A stretch of 64,000 bases of DNA from Terramyces sp. JEL0728 (lineage: Eukaryota > Chytridiomycota > Chytridiomycetes > Rhizophydiales > Terramycetaceae), in NCBI GenBank assembly GCA_027603945.1, contig JADIIU010000004.1, positions 1 to 64,000 on the forward strand, read 5' to 3'. The first letter of the stretch is position 1, and each line of letters opens with the position of its first letter. Below are positions 44,560 through 58,135 of this stretch, piece by piece. The position numbers were made by a program, and so were the translations under genes. The notes under the pieces were generated by a model that was not told the origin of the DNA, searched no databases, and was given only the letters and a program-made list of their open reading frames with translations.

Positions 44560-45162
44560 TTACAATTGACTTTGGTACGTCAGTTGGCTCTGTGTGTTCT
44601 TTTCCTCCATCAAATGCTTGATCTTTTTCTTCTTGGAGTTTAATAAATCCTTAAACTTTTTCATCACAACAGCATCGTTAATCTCCTTTTCTTTGACTAG
44701 ATTCGCGTATTTGGATAGGACCAGATCCCTGTCCTGCTGGAGCTGACTTATCTTATCTAGGGACCCTTGTTTGGAAGAATTTAATTCTGCATTTGAACGC
44801 AGCAGCTGGCTAATGAATTCTTGCAGTGTCAAGTTGCTAGCTTGCAGTGGAACTGACCCCAAGTCGATAAATTCCTGAATCCCCAAGGCATCGTACTGCC
44901 AAATAAGCATACCATCTCTCACTTCCTTTTGCGTATCAGCATCGTTTGAAGTTAAGGCTCTAAACGATATCTCCAAATAGTCCTCCTTTGATAATATTGA
45001 TTGATCACTACATAATACATTGAAATCGGACCGGGTCAATTTCACCGCATATGATTGCGACAGCGAAACTATTTTTAAATCCAACTCTTTTGAAGCGCTG
45101 CTGGCAGTTCCAAACAGATAAGTTAGTTCATTTGCGGTTTGTATTGGGATCGCAAAATCCAT
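44560..45162 (-). CDS. XRCC4/XLF-superfamily-like protein
   Basis: 200 residues. A beta-rich head (ELDLKIVSLSQSYAVKLTRS) of about 110 residues is followed by a long coiled coil starting at LTLQEFISQLLRSNAELN and ending in KKFKDLLNSKKKKIKHLMEE. That last block lines up with the XRCC4 stalk segment KRFILVLNEKKTKIRSLH, at about the same distance from the head. XRCC4 holds DNA ligase IV in non-homologous end joining. The short C-terminus could instead suit PAXX, XLF or a SAS-6-like relative. An upstream extra exon cannot be excluded; the ATG at 45162 is the first sensible start. Confidence 0.5.
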   Translation of the reverse strand: MDFAIPIQTANELTYLFGTASSASKELDLKIVSLSQSYAVKLTRSDFNVLCSDQSILSKEDYLEISFRALTSNDADTQKEVRDGMLIWQYDALGIQEFIDLGSVPLQASNLTLQEFISQLLRSNAELNSSKQGSLDKISQLQQDRDLVLSKYANLVKEKEINDAVVMKKFKDLLNSKKKKIKHLMEEKNTQSQLTYQSQL

Positions 45163-45387
45163 TCCAAGAAAAAATACAAGTTCAAATTCCAATAAGAGCA
45201 ATCTACTACGATTTTAAATTAGTGTTTCCGTCAATCGGTCAAGATCCACCATACAAACAATGGCAACTAATATCGTTAAGAACAAACAATGGACGGAGAT
45301 TTTCTCCTAGAAACAATGACCAGCTTGCCATCACGTGTAGATACTCAAAAACAACGAAAACACGTCATATAATCTTTGAAAAAAGAC

Positions 45388-48300
45388 ATGGCAAGCCAGT
45401 TTCTTGCGAGAATCACTCCTAACGGATTAAATGACGCGATGGCGGGTTCTAATTGGCACGAAAAGAAATGGGTTTGGGTAGCTGACAAGAAGGAAGGTTT
45501 CCTCGCCGCTACAATTGTCAAAGAAAACGGCGATGAAGTAGAAATTCAATTGGAAGATAACACGGTAATAGTCTGTAATCTTAGAAACGAACTGTAAATA
45601 TCAACGATACAGAAAAAATGAATCCTCCCAAATTCGATCGTGTTGAAGATATGGCAGAACTGACCCATTTAAATGAAGCTTCGGTTGTCCACAATTTGAA
45701 ATTGCGATACTTGACCAACTTGATTTACGTATCTTTATATTTTACATTAGACTTACTCCGGACTTTTCTGTGTCACCGTCAACCCATACAAGAAATTGCC
45801 AATTTACAGCGACGACATTGTCAAAGCTTACAAGGGAAGGAAACGCTCCGAGATGCCTCCGCACGTATACTCAATCGTTGATCAATCATTCTACGACATG
45901 ATTGAAAACAAGGAAAACCAATCTATTTTGATCACGTAATTATCTCTTATAGTAGTGGTGAATCTGGCGCAGGTAAAACTGAAAACACAAAAAAGGTTAT
46001 CCAATACCTTGCGAGCTCTACCTCTTCCACCGGAAAGTTGGGCGAACTAGAACAACAAATCATCCAAGCCAACCCTGTTCTTGAAGCTTTTGGCAATGCC
46101 CAGACCATCAGAAACAATAACTCTTCCCGTTTTGGGAAATTCATTCGTATTGAATTCAACTCTGGTGGCCAAATTGCTGGAGCAAATATTGAAAGATACC
46201 TTTTGGAAAAATCAAGAGTCACCCACCAAACTGCCAAAGAACGAAATTACCATATTTTCTACCAACTGTTGAAAGGATCGTCTCCCGAGTTAAAACGTAA
46301 TACTGCAACTAATTTAGAATTGCTGCTTTTGGATGGAACAGCAAACGACTATCGGTTTACAAAGAACTCCAACAAGAATGTTGACGGCGTTGATGATGCG
46401 GTTGATTTCAAAGCGCTTAAAGAATCATTAAAGGTCATGAACTTTACCGAAAACGACCAAAATAACCTGTTCAGAATCGTTGCTGCGATCTTGCACTTGG
46501 GAAACTTGACCCTTGACGCCGATAGAGAAGACCAAGCAAACTTAACCTCACAAGCTGGTCCAATTGTAGAAAAAGTTTGTCACGTCCTCGGAATCCCTGT
46601 TGCTGAATTCACTAGAGCGCTTTTGAAACCAAGAATCAAGGCTGGTCGCGATTGGGTTACTCAAGCAAGAAATGTAGGGCAAGTTTACTACTCTATTGAA
46701 GCGTTATCTAGAGCTTTGTATGAAAGGATGTTTGGGGAGTTGGTTGACAGGATCAACCAAACACTGTATACTCCTGCCCAAAAAGCAACTTTTATCGGTG
46801 TTTTGGATATTGCCGGCTTCGAAATTTTCGAAAAGAACAGTTTTGAACAATTGCAAATCAACTACACCAACGAGCGTTTGCAACAATTCTTCAACCACCA
46901 TATGTTCATTTTGGAGCAAGAAGAATACAAGAGGGAAGGTATCGAATGGAAATTTATTGATTTTGGATTGGATTTACAGCCAACTATTGATTTGATTGAA
47001 AAAACTTCGCCAATTGGTATCTTGTCTTTGCTTGATGAAGAATGTGTCATGCCAAAGGCAACTGACAAGACTTTTATTGGTAAACTGAATGGTTTGTGGA
47101 AAGGAAAATCTGCAAAGTATGACGTTCCTAGATTTAACGACGGTTTCATTCTTCAGCACTATGCTGGGAAGGTAGAATACAGTGTTGATGGCTGGCTTGA
47201 CAAGAACAAGGATCCATTGAACGAAAATATCACCAAGCTGCTTTCTGCTTCTTCTGAAAAGTACATTACCGAATTATTCAAAGATTCAGTAGGCGAGGAA
47301 GAAGATGTCAACCCAGGAAAGCCTCGTGGTGTTACCAAAAAGGGAGCCTTTAGAACTGTTTCCCAAAAACACAAGGAAGGATTGACTTTGCTGATGACAC
47401 AACTTTACTCTACTCAGCCTCACTTTGTTCGTTGTATCATTCCAAACGAAGAGAAGAAGCCAGGAAAGATTGATATCAATTTGGTGTTGGATCAATTGAG
47501 ATGTAATGGTGTATTGGAAGGCATCAGAATTTGCAGAGCTGGTTTCCCCAACAGACTTATCTTCCAGGATTTCCGCACACGATACGAAATTTTAGGGCCA
47601 AATGTAATTCCAAAAGGATATATTGAAGGTAGAAAGGCAGCTACTCTCTTGCTTGAACACTTGAATTTGGATAAAAATCAATACAGGATTGGTGCTACCA
47701 AGGTGTTTTTCCGTTCTGGTGTGCTAGCAGAACTTGAAAACAGACGCGATGTTCAATTAGGCAAGCTAGTTATCCGCATCCAGGCAATTATGCGTGGATA
47801 CCTTGCTAGAAGAACATACAAACGCAAAATTGAACAATTTAGAGCCATTAGAATTATCCAAAAGAATGCAAGAATTTATGTGCTTTTGAGGGAATGGTCT
47901 TGGTGGAAGCTCTATGTCAAAGTTAAGCCATTGCTTAACGTTACTCGCAACGAAGAAGAAACCAAGAAGCGCGAAGCTCAATTAAAGGAGCTGGAAGAAA
48001 GGGCTGCAAAGGAAGCAGAAGAACGTGCAAAGGTTGAAGCCTTGCGCCTGGCATTGGAACAAGAAAAGAAGCGCTTAGAGTCCTTACTGTTGCAAGAACA
48101 AAATGCTGCTGCCGATCAAGCGGAAATCTTGGCAAGAACTCAAAAGAGAGAAGTCGACTTGAACGATAGAGTAAAGGACATTTTGAAAGACCTGGAAGAC
48201 AAAGAAGCACAAACCGAACAATTGCTTGCAGCCAAAAAGAAGCTAGATGCAGATATTAAAGCATTGCAAGACCAAGCGCACAACGATGTTTCCTCAATTG

Positions 48301-51300
48301 ATCGTCTTGAAAAAGAAAAGTCCAGCAAAGACCAAAGATTGAAGGAAATTGAAGAAGAATTGCAACAAGAGCTACAGCGAGTTGCAAAGTTGGATGCTGA
48401 CAAAAAAGCTGTTGAAAAGCAATTGAATGATTTGGAATTCCAACTGTCTGTATCTGGAGATAGCCAGGCGGAATTGGCAAAGAATAAAGCCAAAATCCAA
48501 TCTGCTCTGGCAGAGTTGGAGCAAAAGTATGAACAAGAAGTTTCAGAAAAACAAAGAGTTGAACAAAAGAGAGCTTCTTTGGAATTAGAATTGCAAAAGG
48601 CACTCAACACCATTGCTGATTTGGAAAGAATCAAATCTGAACTTGAATTCACCCTCAAAAAGAGAGAATCTGAAATTTCATCTTTGAATGAAAACTTGGC
48701 TTCGCAAAACGCAGAAAAGGACAGCATTGAAAGACAACGTAGAGAGCTGGCTATCAAATTGCAAACTCTGCAAGAAGAATTCGACAATGAAAAGTCAGAA
48801 AAAGAAAAGGCAGCCAAGCAAAAGAAGAAGGCTGAAGAAGAGGTTGAAGAACTGCACAGACTAATGCAAGAAAAAGGCAACGAAGAATCCAAGCAAGGAG
48901 AAATCCGCCGCTTGCGTGATCAAGAAGTAGGCAATTTAAAAGCCCAATTGAGCCAAACACAAGAGGAACTTGATGACACGAGAAAGAAAGGGCATATTGC
49001 AGTAGAAAAATTAAACAACGATCTGGAATCTGTCAGACAGGATGTGGTTAACATTTCAAAATCCAAACAAACTGTCGAGCTACAAACTGCTGAACTAAAG
49101 GAAATGATTGAAAGGGCTGAAGAGCAGCGTGCAAAATTGGAAAAATCAAAGAGACAAACTGATGCTGAACTTGAGGTATTGAAATCAAAAACTGGAGAGT
49201 TGGAAATTAACCTGAATGAAACCAGATCTCAAAAAGAACTCTTGGAAAAACAAGTCGCTTCTGCTACTTCCAAATTGGATGCGCTTGAAACCGACAATAG
49301 CAGACTAGAACGTGAAAAGCAAAGCATCAATCGTCAAAGTGATTCGCTCAAAGAGGAATTGGAGCAAGAAATTCAAAAGAGACAGGCGCTAGAAAGTCAA
49401 AAGAAAAAGTTGTCAATGGAAGTTTCAGATTTGCAATCCAGAGTTGAAGAAGAGCAGCTTTCTAAAGCCGATGTACTCCAGAAGCTCCAACTAAAGTCAA
49501 ACGAGCTTGAGCAGATTAAAGATAAATACAACAAGGATGTTCTCGCTAAAACTGGCGAATTTGAAGAGGCTAAAAAGAGAGTAGACAAGGAAATAATTGA
49601 CCTCACTGCCCGTCTTGAAGAAGCAGAAAGAAACTCGAGCAACCTTGACCGTACCCGTGCTAGATTGAGTACTGAAATTGAAGACCTAAAGTTGGAAATA
49701 GAAAGAGAGCACAACACTGCTAGAAATGCTGAACGATTGTTGAAACAAGTCGAAGCACAAGTCAATGCTGCAAACTTGAACCTGGAAAACGAAAGAATAC
49801 AGCGCGAAGTCGCCGATTCCAATGCTAGAAAACTTCAAACTACTTTGGATTCTTTGCAGCTTTCCGTAGAAGAGAAAAACTCTCAAATTGCTGCTTTGCA
49901 AAAGAGCAAGAATGACATGGATGCTGAATTAAAATCTCTTATCAACGAAATTGGCGATGGTGGTAGAAATCAACATGAACTTGAAAAGATGAAACGAAGA
50001 TTGGAAGCAAAAATCGACGAACTGGCATTGCAAGTTGAAGTTGAAGAAAAAGGAAAGCAATTCGCTGAAGATGCAAAGAAATCTTTGGAGATTCAATTCT
50101 CTGAATTCAGAAAGAAATCTGAATATGATCTGCAAGCAAAAGATGCTTTAATGGACGAAACCAGAAAGATGCTCATGAAGGAAGTAAACAGCCTGGGCGA
50201 ACAATTGGACGAAGCGAATAATGCCAAGAACGAAGCCGTGAAGCAAAAAAAGAAACTCGAAGACCAATATGAAGAATTGACCTCCCGTGCCGAAAATTCA
50301 GCAAAAGGGCAATCGGATTTGCAAAAACTAAAATCCAGAAATGAAGCAATTGTCAAGGAATTGCAAGCACGTTTGGAAGAAGAACAACGCAACAGACAAA
50401 ACCTTGAAGAATTAGCGCAACGTCACGAGAAGAAGGCAAACACTCTTCAGTCAGAAATTGAAAGACTCGAAATGCAAATTGACAGTGTCGAAAGATCCAA
50501 GAAACAACTTGATAAGAAGATTGCAGAATTGGACAAGGAACTCAACTCTGGCGAAGATAGCAAACACAATTTACTGGAACTGAAGAAGAGACTGCTCAAT
50601 GAAAACCAAACTTTAAAGACACAGCTGGAAGAGTCTGAAGAAACCCGCGAAGCATTGCAAGCTGCCAAGAACGCTCAAAGTAGCGAGAGTCCGCTCAGAG
50701 GTGCCGCAATTTTGGAATATGAAGACAAGGTCTCAAAGCTGGAAGAATCAAGAAGAGCTTTGATGGCTGCGCAAAGATTGGCTGCTCAAGAAGTAGATGA
50801 AAAGACTGCTGCTTTACATTCCAGTGAAAAAGCAAAAAAACAATTGCAGTCAGAGCTTGATGAGATTAAAATCAAATTGGAATCTGAAACCGTCGCAAAG
50901 GGTGAAGAAAGTGCAAGCAGACGTAAGCTCGCAGCTGAATTACGCGATCTGCAATTACGTTACGAAACTGAATTGCTCAAATCCACTGAATTGAATGAAG
51001 CGCTTGCTCTATACAAAGCCCGTGCTGATCAAGCTTCTGAGAAATTGGAAGCTGCGGAATTGGGCAGAATGAAGGCAGAAAAGAGCGAATCTGCAAACAA
51101 AGCAACAATTAAGGAATTGGAAGACAAGTATGCAGAATCAGTCAAGGCCAAACGTGCTGCTGAAGATCAATCAAAATCGTTCGAACAACAATTGGTTGAT
51201 TTGCAAGATAAACAGGAAGAGGCTGCCCACGAATTGGCAGACTTGTTGGTTGCAAAGCGTAAGCTCCAAGACGAACTCAACCAAATAAGCGACAGAAATC

Positions 51301-52419
51301 GCTCTGATTTGAACGAAAGAGAGACATTCGAAGACCAAGCGCGCAAGAAATACCAAAAGGAAATAAAGTCGTTGATGGCGGATCTTGAAGGTGAAAAAGT
51401 CAAAGGAATTTCAATGAAAGAAAACATCAGAGATCTTGAGCAAGAAATTGAAGCATTGAACATCAAGATCGATGCTGAATTGCGTTCATCCGTTCAATGG
51501 AAAAAAGAAAAGGAAAAGTTGGAATCCAAGTTGGAAGATATAACCAGATCACACTCTGATTTGTTGAGCTACAACGATGATTTACAAAGCAATATCAATA
51601 CATTAAACTCGACCGTCAGAGAATTACGAGGTTTGGTAGACGAAAAAGAAACCCAAATTGCCCAGTTTGAAAAGATGAAAAAATCCTATGAACAAAGACT
51701 TCAGGAATTGGATGCCGAATACAGCAATTCTATTCGTGACAAGAACAACATGAATAAGAATGTAGCTAGTTTGGATGCCGAAGCTCAAGAATTGCGTGAT
51801 TTGCTCGATGAAGGGCAAAAGGCGCTCAAGACTGCCGAAGACAGAGCGAAACGTTCAGAACAGCATGCTTCAGACGTCCAACAAGAATTGACCAAGGAAA
51901 GAAGCTTGAACATTGAATTGGAAAAGGCGAAATTGATCTTGGAAAAATCGCTCAAAGAATTATCGTCCAGATTGTATGAATACGAAGGTCTCAACTTGGC
52001 TCGCGAATCAATGACTAGCAGAAGGTTAGAATCCCGTCTTGATGAACTTTCTGCTCAACTGGACAGCGAACAAAAAGAAAAGAATGAGGCACTAAAGAAC
52101 ATGCGCAAATCCGAGCGTGTTATCCGCGAATTGCAGTTTGCAGTAGGAGAAAAGGATAAACTCAAACAAAAGTTTGAAGAAGAACAAGAAAAGATGGAGC
52201 AAAAGTTAAAGAAGATGAAGGCTCAACTCGAAGAATTGGTAACTGTAATTTAATATCAGGAACTTTCCGAAAGCAACTTGCAACTTGCCAAGCGTAGAGC
52301 AGAGAGAGAGGCTACTGAATACAAGGAGCGATCTTTGCGGTATTTGTCTGACTAATCGTAGATTTGAAAAAGAATGCGACAAACTCAAGGGTCGAGCAGA
52401 CAGAGGTGTTGCAGTCTAG
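45388..52419 (+). CDS. Conventional myosin II heavy chain
   Basis: Six exons, 2308 residues. Introns are at 45565-45584, 45729-45750, 45936-45955, 52239-52259 and 52340-52361. They sit only at the two ends; the exon between is 6,283 bp. An N-terminal SH3-like fold ([19 protein letters not shown]) precedes the motor. The P-loop GESGAGKT is complete only after intron 3 is removed. Further motor motifs are [32 protein letters not shown] and [14 protein letters not shown]. One clear IQ motif ([19 protein letters not shown]) is followed by a second weak one. About 1,450 residues of heptad coiled coil make a filament-forming tail. It is the contractile-ring and cortical motor. The length is above the usual 1,950-2,100. 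Confidence 0.95.
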
Positions 52420-52475
52420 CAGCTCCAATAAATCCCTAATTTTTTTGATTTTAACTGATTATATTTTCACAAATT

Positions 52476-52868
52476 TTAGCTGGATTCCTTCAAAACCCCT
52501 CTTAGTCTATCCCTTTCCTTCAATAGCAGCTCCACTTTATTTTCCTTGCCATATACGATAGCAGCGTTCGAGAAAAACACTGCAACCGTAGTCCCAAACA
52601 ATATTGATGCGCCAATAAATATTTGGTTCTGCCTGAATGGCACCTTGTACCAAGCAGGCGGCTTTATCCCAAATGTATTCTTTACACGCTGTTGATAATC
52701 TCCTGTTGTCTTTGGAATCCCAGTTTCAGAGTAATATGGAGAATTTGGATTCAGAACAATTGGTTTCAGAAATGACTGCGGTTCAGCTGGGATTTCTGGT
52801 ACGCCTGGGATATTGGGCAGTCCTAATTTCTTTGTTATTTCATTGGTTTTTAGTCTGCTTTCCACCAT
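52476..52868 (-). CDS. Small single-pass membrane protein, unknown
   Basis: 130 residues from the ATG at 52868. The N-terminal half is Pro-rich (LGLPNIPGVPEIPAEP, NSPYYSETGIPKTTGDYQQR). A single membrane helix (QIFIGASILFGTTVAVFFSN) and a short charged helix (KVELLLKERDRLRG) follow. This layout is like small mitochondrial inner-membrane or assembly proteins of fungi, but no family is recognised. Its start codon is only 21 bp from that of the divergent HIR3 gene. The longer open frame to 53093 runs into that gene and is rejected. Confidence 0.65.
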   Translation of the reverse strand: MVESRLKTNEITKKLGLPNIPGVPEIPAEPQSFLKPIVLNPNSPYYSETGIPKTTGDYQQRVKNTFGIKPPAWYKVPFRQNQIFIGASILFGTTVAVFFSNAAIVYGKENKVELLLKERDRLRGVLKESS

Positions 52869-52889
52869 TGAAAAAATTTGTAAAGTTGA

Positions 52890-55800
52890 ATGGTCTCGTT
52901 TGAAATCTTGAATGGCGAAGATCAACAGCATATCCGAGTGGAAGATCATGTAATTAGAGACCAGGAAGTAATGAAACCTAATATAGATTGAAACTCTGCT
53001 TTCACGGTATACTCGTGCACTAGCTGGAATAAAGTCCAGTCCTGCTAAAACCAAAGAGGAATTTGAAGATATAATGAAATCGAAATATTTCAAAGAAGAG
53101 CTGGATAAAATCAGTGATATACATGACTCTTCGATACATGTTTTGAAATTTTGTGTCTACAAAAACTATGCAGCATTAATGGAAGGAAAGGACCAGCTCA
53201 AATATTTCGAACATGCGATTGAAGTAGATCCGTCGGATTTGAAATTGTTATTGATGGTGTCGGATTTACGCATGAAGTTTGGCGATTATCAGGAATGTCT
53301 GGACAGATTGCTGCAAGCGTTGGAATTACAGCTGCTGCCCGATGAGCGTATTCTTATCATGGTAAAGATTCAAAAAGTAATTTTAACTGACAAAGTTGAT
53401 GTATGATTATGGATGCTTCAGGGAAGCTTTGGAATGGGGGAATTTGGTGCTAAAATTGGATCCAAATGAGAAAACTGCTTTGGGAATAAAAGCTGAAATA
53501 ATTAGAGATCATTTGGATGGAGGGTACTTGTTGGTGTCAGACATACCGATGCAGGAAATCTACAAGTTTAAATCCAACCCCATTTCTCTTTCAGTCCCGA
53601 GAAATCCACTATTCATTGGTACGCAAGGCTAATCCTAGCAAATAATACGCAAGTGCAATGTTATAATCTTCAAATTTCGAAATCGTCCACATTAAGGGAT
53701 TTGACATTGAAATTGGTAACTTCATTCTTGAAAATCCAGTAAATATCAATTAACATAGATCCAACGGTGAATTTGTCCCCCATATTAAAGTTGAGTTGGT
53801 GGACGAATACACGGACATGGAAGTCGAGGAAGCGATGGAGCCTGAGAGTGATTTTCCAATTCCAGATGACCTCCAACCAGAGCTGTTCAAGCAATCCCCC
53901 CGAGATATAGATGTTAACGAACAAACGGATCTTGACACTGACATTGAAAACACTCAGCAGTCTACCGTACACAATATAGAGAATATTGAAGAAATCATTA
54001 ATGACTTGGATAATATGATTAGCACACAGGATGTGGAAATGCACAACGATAACTCGGGACAGAGTAATGTTGATGAACACCAGAATAGAGAATCAGTAGA
54101 GGACGTTACAACTCAAGATACCGGTAAAGCAGCATCCCCCAAAGTTGAAATATTTGACAATGCAGAAATGGAAGATGAAAGGGAAACAGAAGATGCCAAA
54201 GAGGGGGAAACAGGAGATGCCAAAGAGGGGGAAACAGGAGATGCCAAAGAGGGGGAAACAGGAGATGTCAAAGAGGAGGAAAGCAAAGATAAAGAGGAGG
54301 GCTCGCCCTTGAACGAAGAGGATAATTCGGACGATTCAGATAGTACTCAGAAAAAGAGAAAAGCCAAGAGAAAAAGGGTTTCTGAAAGAGTCAAAAGACA
54401 GCACACTGTTGAGGAGGAGGCTGAAGAGGTCCATTTAGAGGAGATAACGACACTTAACCAAAATTTACCGGCACATCAACAGTTTACCGAGGATGGAATA
54501 GCTATCGTGGGCACAATTGATGATTACAAAGAGTTTAATGACAATATATCAACCGAATTATTGGCAAAACAAATTACAAGGCAAAAAGTGAAAAGAAAAG
54601 TCCACGCCGTAAACTACACCTTCTGGGACCAATTTGAAGATCACGAATTTTTCACTTCGATTGAAAAATGTCAGGAGTTTGTATCGCGACTGGACTCGTA
54701 CGAACATTATACAGTATCGATGGTAGCGTGTCAGCTGGTTGTAACGCTGATCAAAAACGATATTGAAAATAACCAATCTTCCAGCAAAATGTATGCTATT
54801 TTGAGCGTGTTAATTCATTCCTGCAGTCGTACCACTTCGCTATTTGACTTTATAATTGGTGATTTTAAAAACTGTCCATTTTTCAGTTCGATTCAAGACC
54901 AGGTTTCTATTGTGTTGTTTACAGCAGAAATTCTTTTTGATTCGATTTTGGATAGCTCAAAAAAGGAATTTTACGAAGACTGCGATGAAGAAATTGGGGG
55001 AAATGGCTCAGTAAACCCTCTTATTCGCTGTTCTAGATTCGACTTGTTTAATAGAGCAATGAACAAAATTAGACTAACGGTTGAATCTGCAGATATCGAG
55101 CCCAAGTATGTTTTGCGCTACTATTGGCTGATTGCCAAGAGAGAAGAAGTGCTTGGAACCCCTTATACGGTTGTGAAATCTCTGGAAGATTGTTTTGATT
55201 TCTACAATTTACACTATCCTACGTCAGAAGCCATTACAGTTCTCGCCAGCACAACTGAAAACAGAATTGATTCCGATTCTATTGCCTTCAAGATACAATA
55301 CCAACAACTGCGTTTGCACATTGATGAAACTCAGTCTCTAGTTAATGATATGAAGTTGGAGCAGGTTGTAGAAAGATTGGAAAGTTTGTTGTTGAATATG
55401 CGTAGCGATCAGGATATTCCTGGCAAGGACATTATAAACCAAATGCCTCCGTTAAAGCGTTTAGATCTAATGGAAATGCTCAAACTATCATGTCAGTCTT
55501 TAGGCTTGGAAAAATCTGCATTTCAAAGTATTCAAGAAGGCTGCTATCTTTTGATTAGCTACCTTCAGGAAAAATCCCTAGATATTTATTCGGTTCTTGA
55601 AAAGGTATTCTTATTTAATGTAGTTCTCCAATTTGATTTTTGAATTCATCAACATAGTTCAGAAAGATAGGACTTGGAAACAGAAATATTTGGAGACACC
55701 TCTTGAAGATGCAGAATTTAGTTTTATCGCTTTTGCCAGCATTAGAATTTCCTGGAGCATTGTCGAGTGTTTTCGCAATATTCCTGTGTCGCCGAAAAAT

Positions 55801-58131
55801 ACTTTCCAGAAACGGGTCTCAATCTTAAAGAATTACTGTGCAAATAGCTGGGTGTTGTTTGCACACTATCTTGCTCCCAACGAGGATAATCGGGAACTTG
55901 ACGACAAATTGAGCGAAATATTGATTTGGGCTCATGACCAACTTGGTAAATTTGGTCTATGCGGCGGATCGGATGGGATATTCCTAAAATACAATGTTAA
56001 TCATATTTCCAACTATGGTGCTTCCTATGATCACGAAATTTATCAATGCTACGCTTGTTTATACGGGACAGAGCTGAAAGCTAACCCTAATCAATATCTC
56101 TGGGACCACAAATGCAAGCACTCGGAATTTGATGAAGCTGGAGCAAAGACACTATTCAAATTCCTTAAGCCTATCTTGTTGGAAAAAATGTCTACTTTCA
56201 ACTTCCGGATGCTGCCCAAAGACTTGCGTTTTTGCATGGATTTGATTTGCAAGATATACCCGGAGCCGCCCTTGGAACAAGGTATTTCTTAGTTGATGCA
56301 GCGTATGTAAAATCCAATCTACTTGCAATCAAATCGCTTCTGGGGTCTGATATTAATGTTAAAACAGCAGACCCAAGCAAAACTCAAATTCTGCCTGTAA
56401 GATCAATTCCAGAGTATCTCACTGACATACCATGTAATTTCGTCTAACTTTAGTTGTCTGCTTTGATCTGTTTTACATCCAAGGAAAGGTATTGCTAAAC
56501 GGCTATTACAACAAACAAGAAAAGGATTCGTCTGCGGGTTTGAATACCGCGATCGAAAAGTTTATTCAGCATTTGGCACTCAAGCCTTTCGATATGGACG
56601 CCTGGATATCGCTTGCAACTTGTTATACAGCCTTAGCCTATGAAATTTTATCAGCCAATATCACTAGTTACACTGATAGACTCAAAGTAGCTGATTATCA
56701 GAAAGTAAGCTCCGTTTAATCAACAGTGCGCGTTCCATTGCTTTGTGAGGGCGACTAAACTGGAAAGAATGGAAAGGCCAAAGATGTCGAAATACGATTT
56801 GGAGCAAAATGGTAGTATTCTGTGGTCTAATTTTGCTTTATTGTGCCAATCAATCATTTCAGGTAATTTGCTATAATGGCAGGTCCAATGAATGCGATGG
56901 CAATAAAAAATGAATCGGCTACAAAGAAAATTTGGGAAACCAAGATCAAGGATAGCACTGACCAAGATATTCACGTTCCCGAATTCACAGAAAACACTAC
57001 TGAAAAATCAATTAAATATTTATATGGAACCATGGCGTTTTGCTTCAAGAAGGCTACTAACTATAACTCTGAAGAATGGAGCTACTATTACAGACTGGCA
57101 CATGTATACAGAAAGCTGGAAAAGGAACCTGATGCGGTGATAGAGTGCTATGTAAAAGTGCTTTCAATTATGCCTGCCGAATCAACTTCCAAAGAACAGG
57201 ATCCATTATTGGATCCAATTTACAAATGTACATCTTATTTGCTAAAATGCAAACAAAATAGAACTCTTAGGGATATCCATATCAGTGATACAATAGATAA
57301 GCTATGTTCCCATCATCCACTGTTGGGCGAAGCCATGAAAACAATTTCAGGAACGGGGGTTTCGCATTTGGCTGCCCAGCCGTTGTCAATTTGTAAACTA
57401 GTTTATATTCTGGAAGCAATCAAAAAGGTTGACAAAAGGAGATGGTACCATAAACCATATTATCGTTTGGCAAATATCTACCTAAATGTTTTAAAGCGGC
57501 CAGATCTAGCAAAGGAAGAAATGTGTAGTTTGCTGAATATTAAATCCAAAGCTGGACTGCGTAAATTGTGGAAGACGGAATTTGAATTGTAAGTTTGGAT
57601 TGACGTAGACCCGGTAGATTTTACATTTACTATCACCAGTACATCAAATTTGTGATTGAAGTAGCTACTTTAACAAACGACGTGAACATTCTGTGGAATT
57701 TGTGCAAAAAACTCAAAACAGAAGATACGATAATGCTGCAACAGAATCTGTTATTGGAGGCTCGAAAATCGATCCTGGCGGCTTTGAATTCTTACACAAA
57801 GACAAGCGATAGCGACTTTAAAGAAATGAGCGTCAAATCTATCATTGATCCAGAGACTGAAAAAAGGATCCAGATCACTACAAAACCCAAAACGGATTTC
57901 CACTCTCTCGTTCTCGCTTGTGAATTAAAAAGAAGCAGAAAATCGGTCGAGCCAGCTTTAGAAAAGTTTATTTTGAATCTCTACTGCAAATTATACCTGG
58001 AAGCGAGCAAAACTGAAATCAGCGAGCCAGCTGTCAAACCAAAGAAATCCAGCTCAAAGGATTTGTCAAAGAACATAATGGCGAGAGCGCTAGCTGTAAC
58101 GAAAAATGTAAAAGAACAGCCAGATGAATAA
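52890..58131 (+). CDS. HIR3: HIR3/CABIN1, histone chaperone (HIRA) complex subunit
   Basis: Eleven exons, 1680 residues, close to yeast Hir3 (1648). Introns are at 52968-52986, 53377-53395, 53619-53638, 53739-53758, 55605-55623, 56282-56301, 56434-56453, 56705-56726 (22 nt), 56863-56882 and 57589-57608. TPR-like helices occur at the start (HVLKFCVYKNYAALMEGKDQ, then FGDYQECLDRLLQAL). A long acidic insert carries a 24-bp repeat. Conserved C-terminal blocks are YQCYACLYGTELKANPNQ, EEWSYYYRLAHVYRKL and RWYHKPYYRLANIYLNVL, then LWKTEFELPGRF across intron 10. The HIR/HIRA complex deposits H3-H4 outside S phase. It is the longest multi-intron gene in the window. Confidence 0.9.
54191..54275 (+). 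repeat. 24-bp minisatellite inside HIR3
   Basis: Three perfect head-to-tail copies of a 24-bp unit (54191-54214, 54215-54238, 54239-54262) plus a degenerate fourth encode GDAKEGET repeats in the acidic insert. The unit is a multiple of three, so copy-number change keeps the frame. Confidence 0.9.
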
Positions 58132-58135
58132 AGAT

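Noticed and set aside
45051..45422. Plus-strand open frame overlapping the XRCC4-like gene and the myosin start
   Set aside because: It is mostly antisense to the XRCC4-like gene and out of frame with myosin; a hidden extra 5' exon in this interval was considered but not supported.
48140..48892. Antisense Ser/Phe-rich open frames inside myosin II
   Set aside because: They are the usual complement shadow of a Glu/Lys-rich coiled coil.
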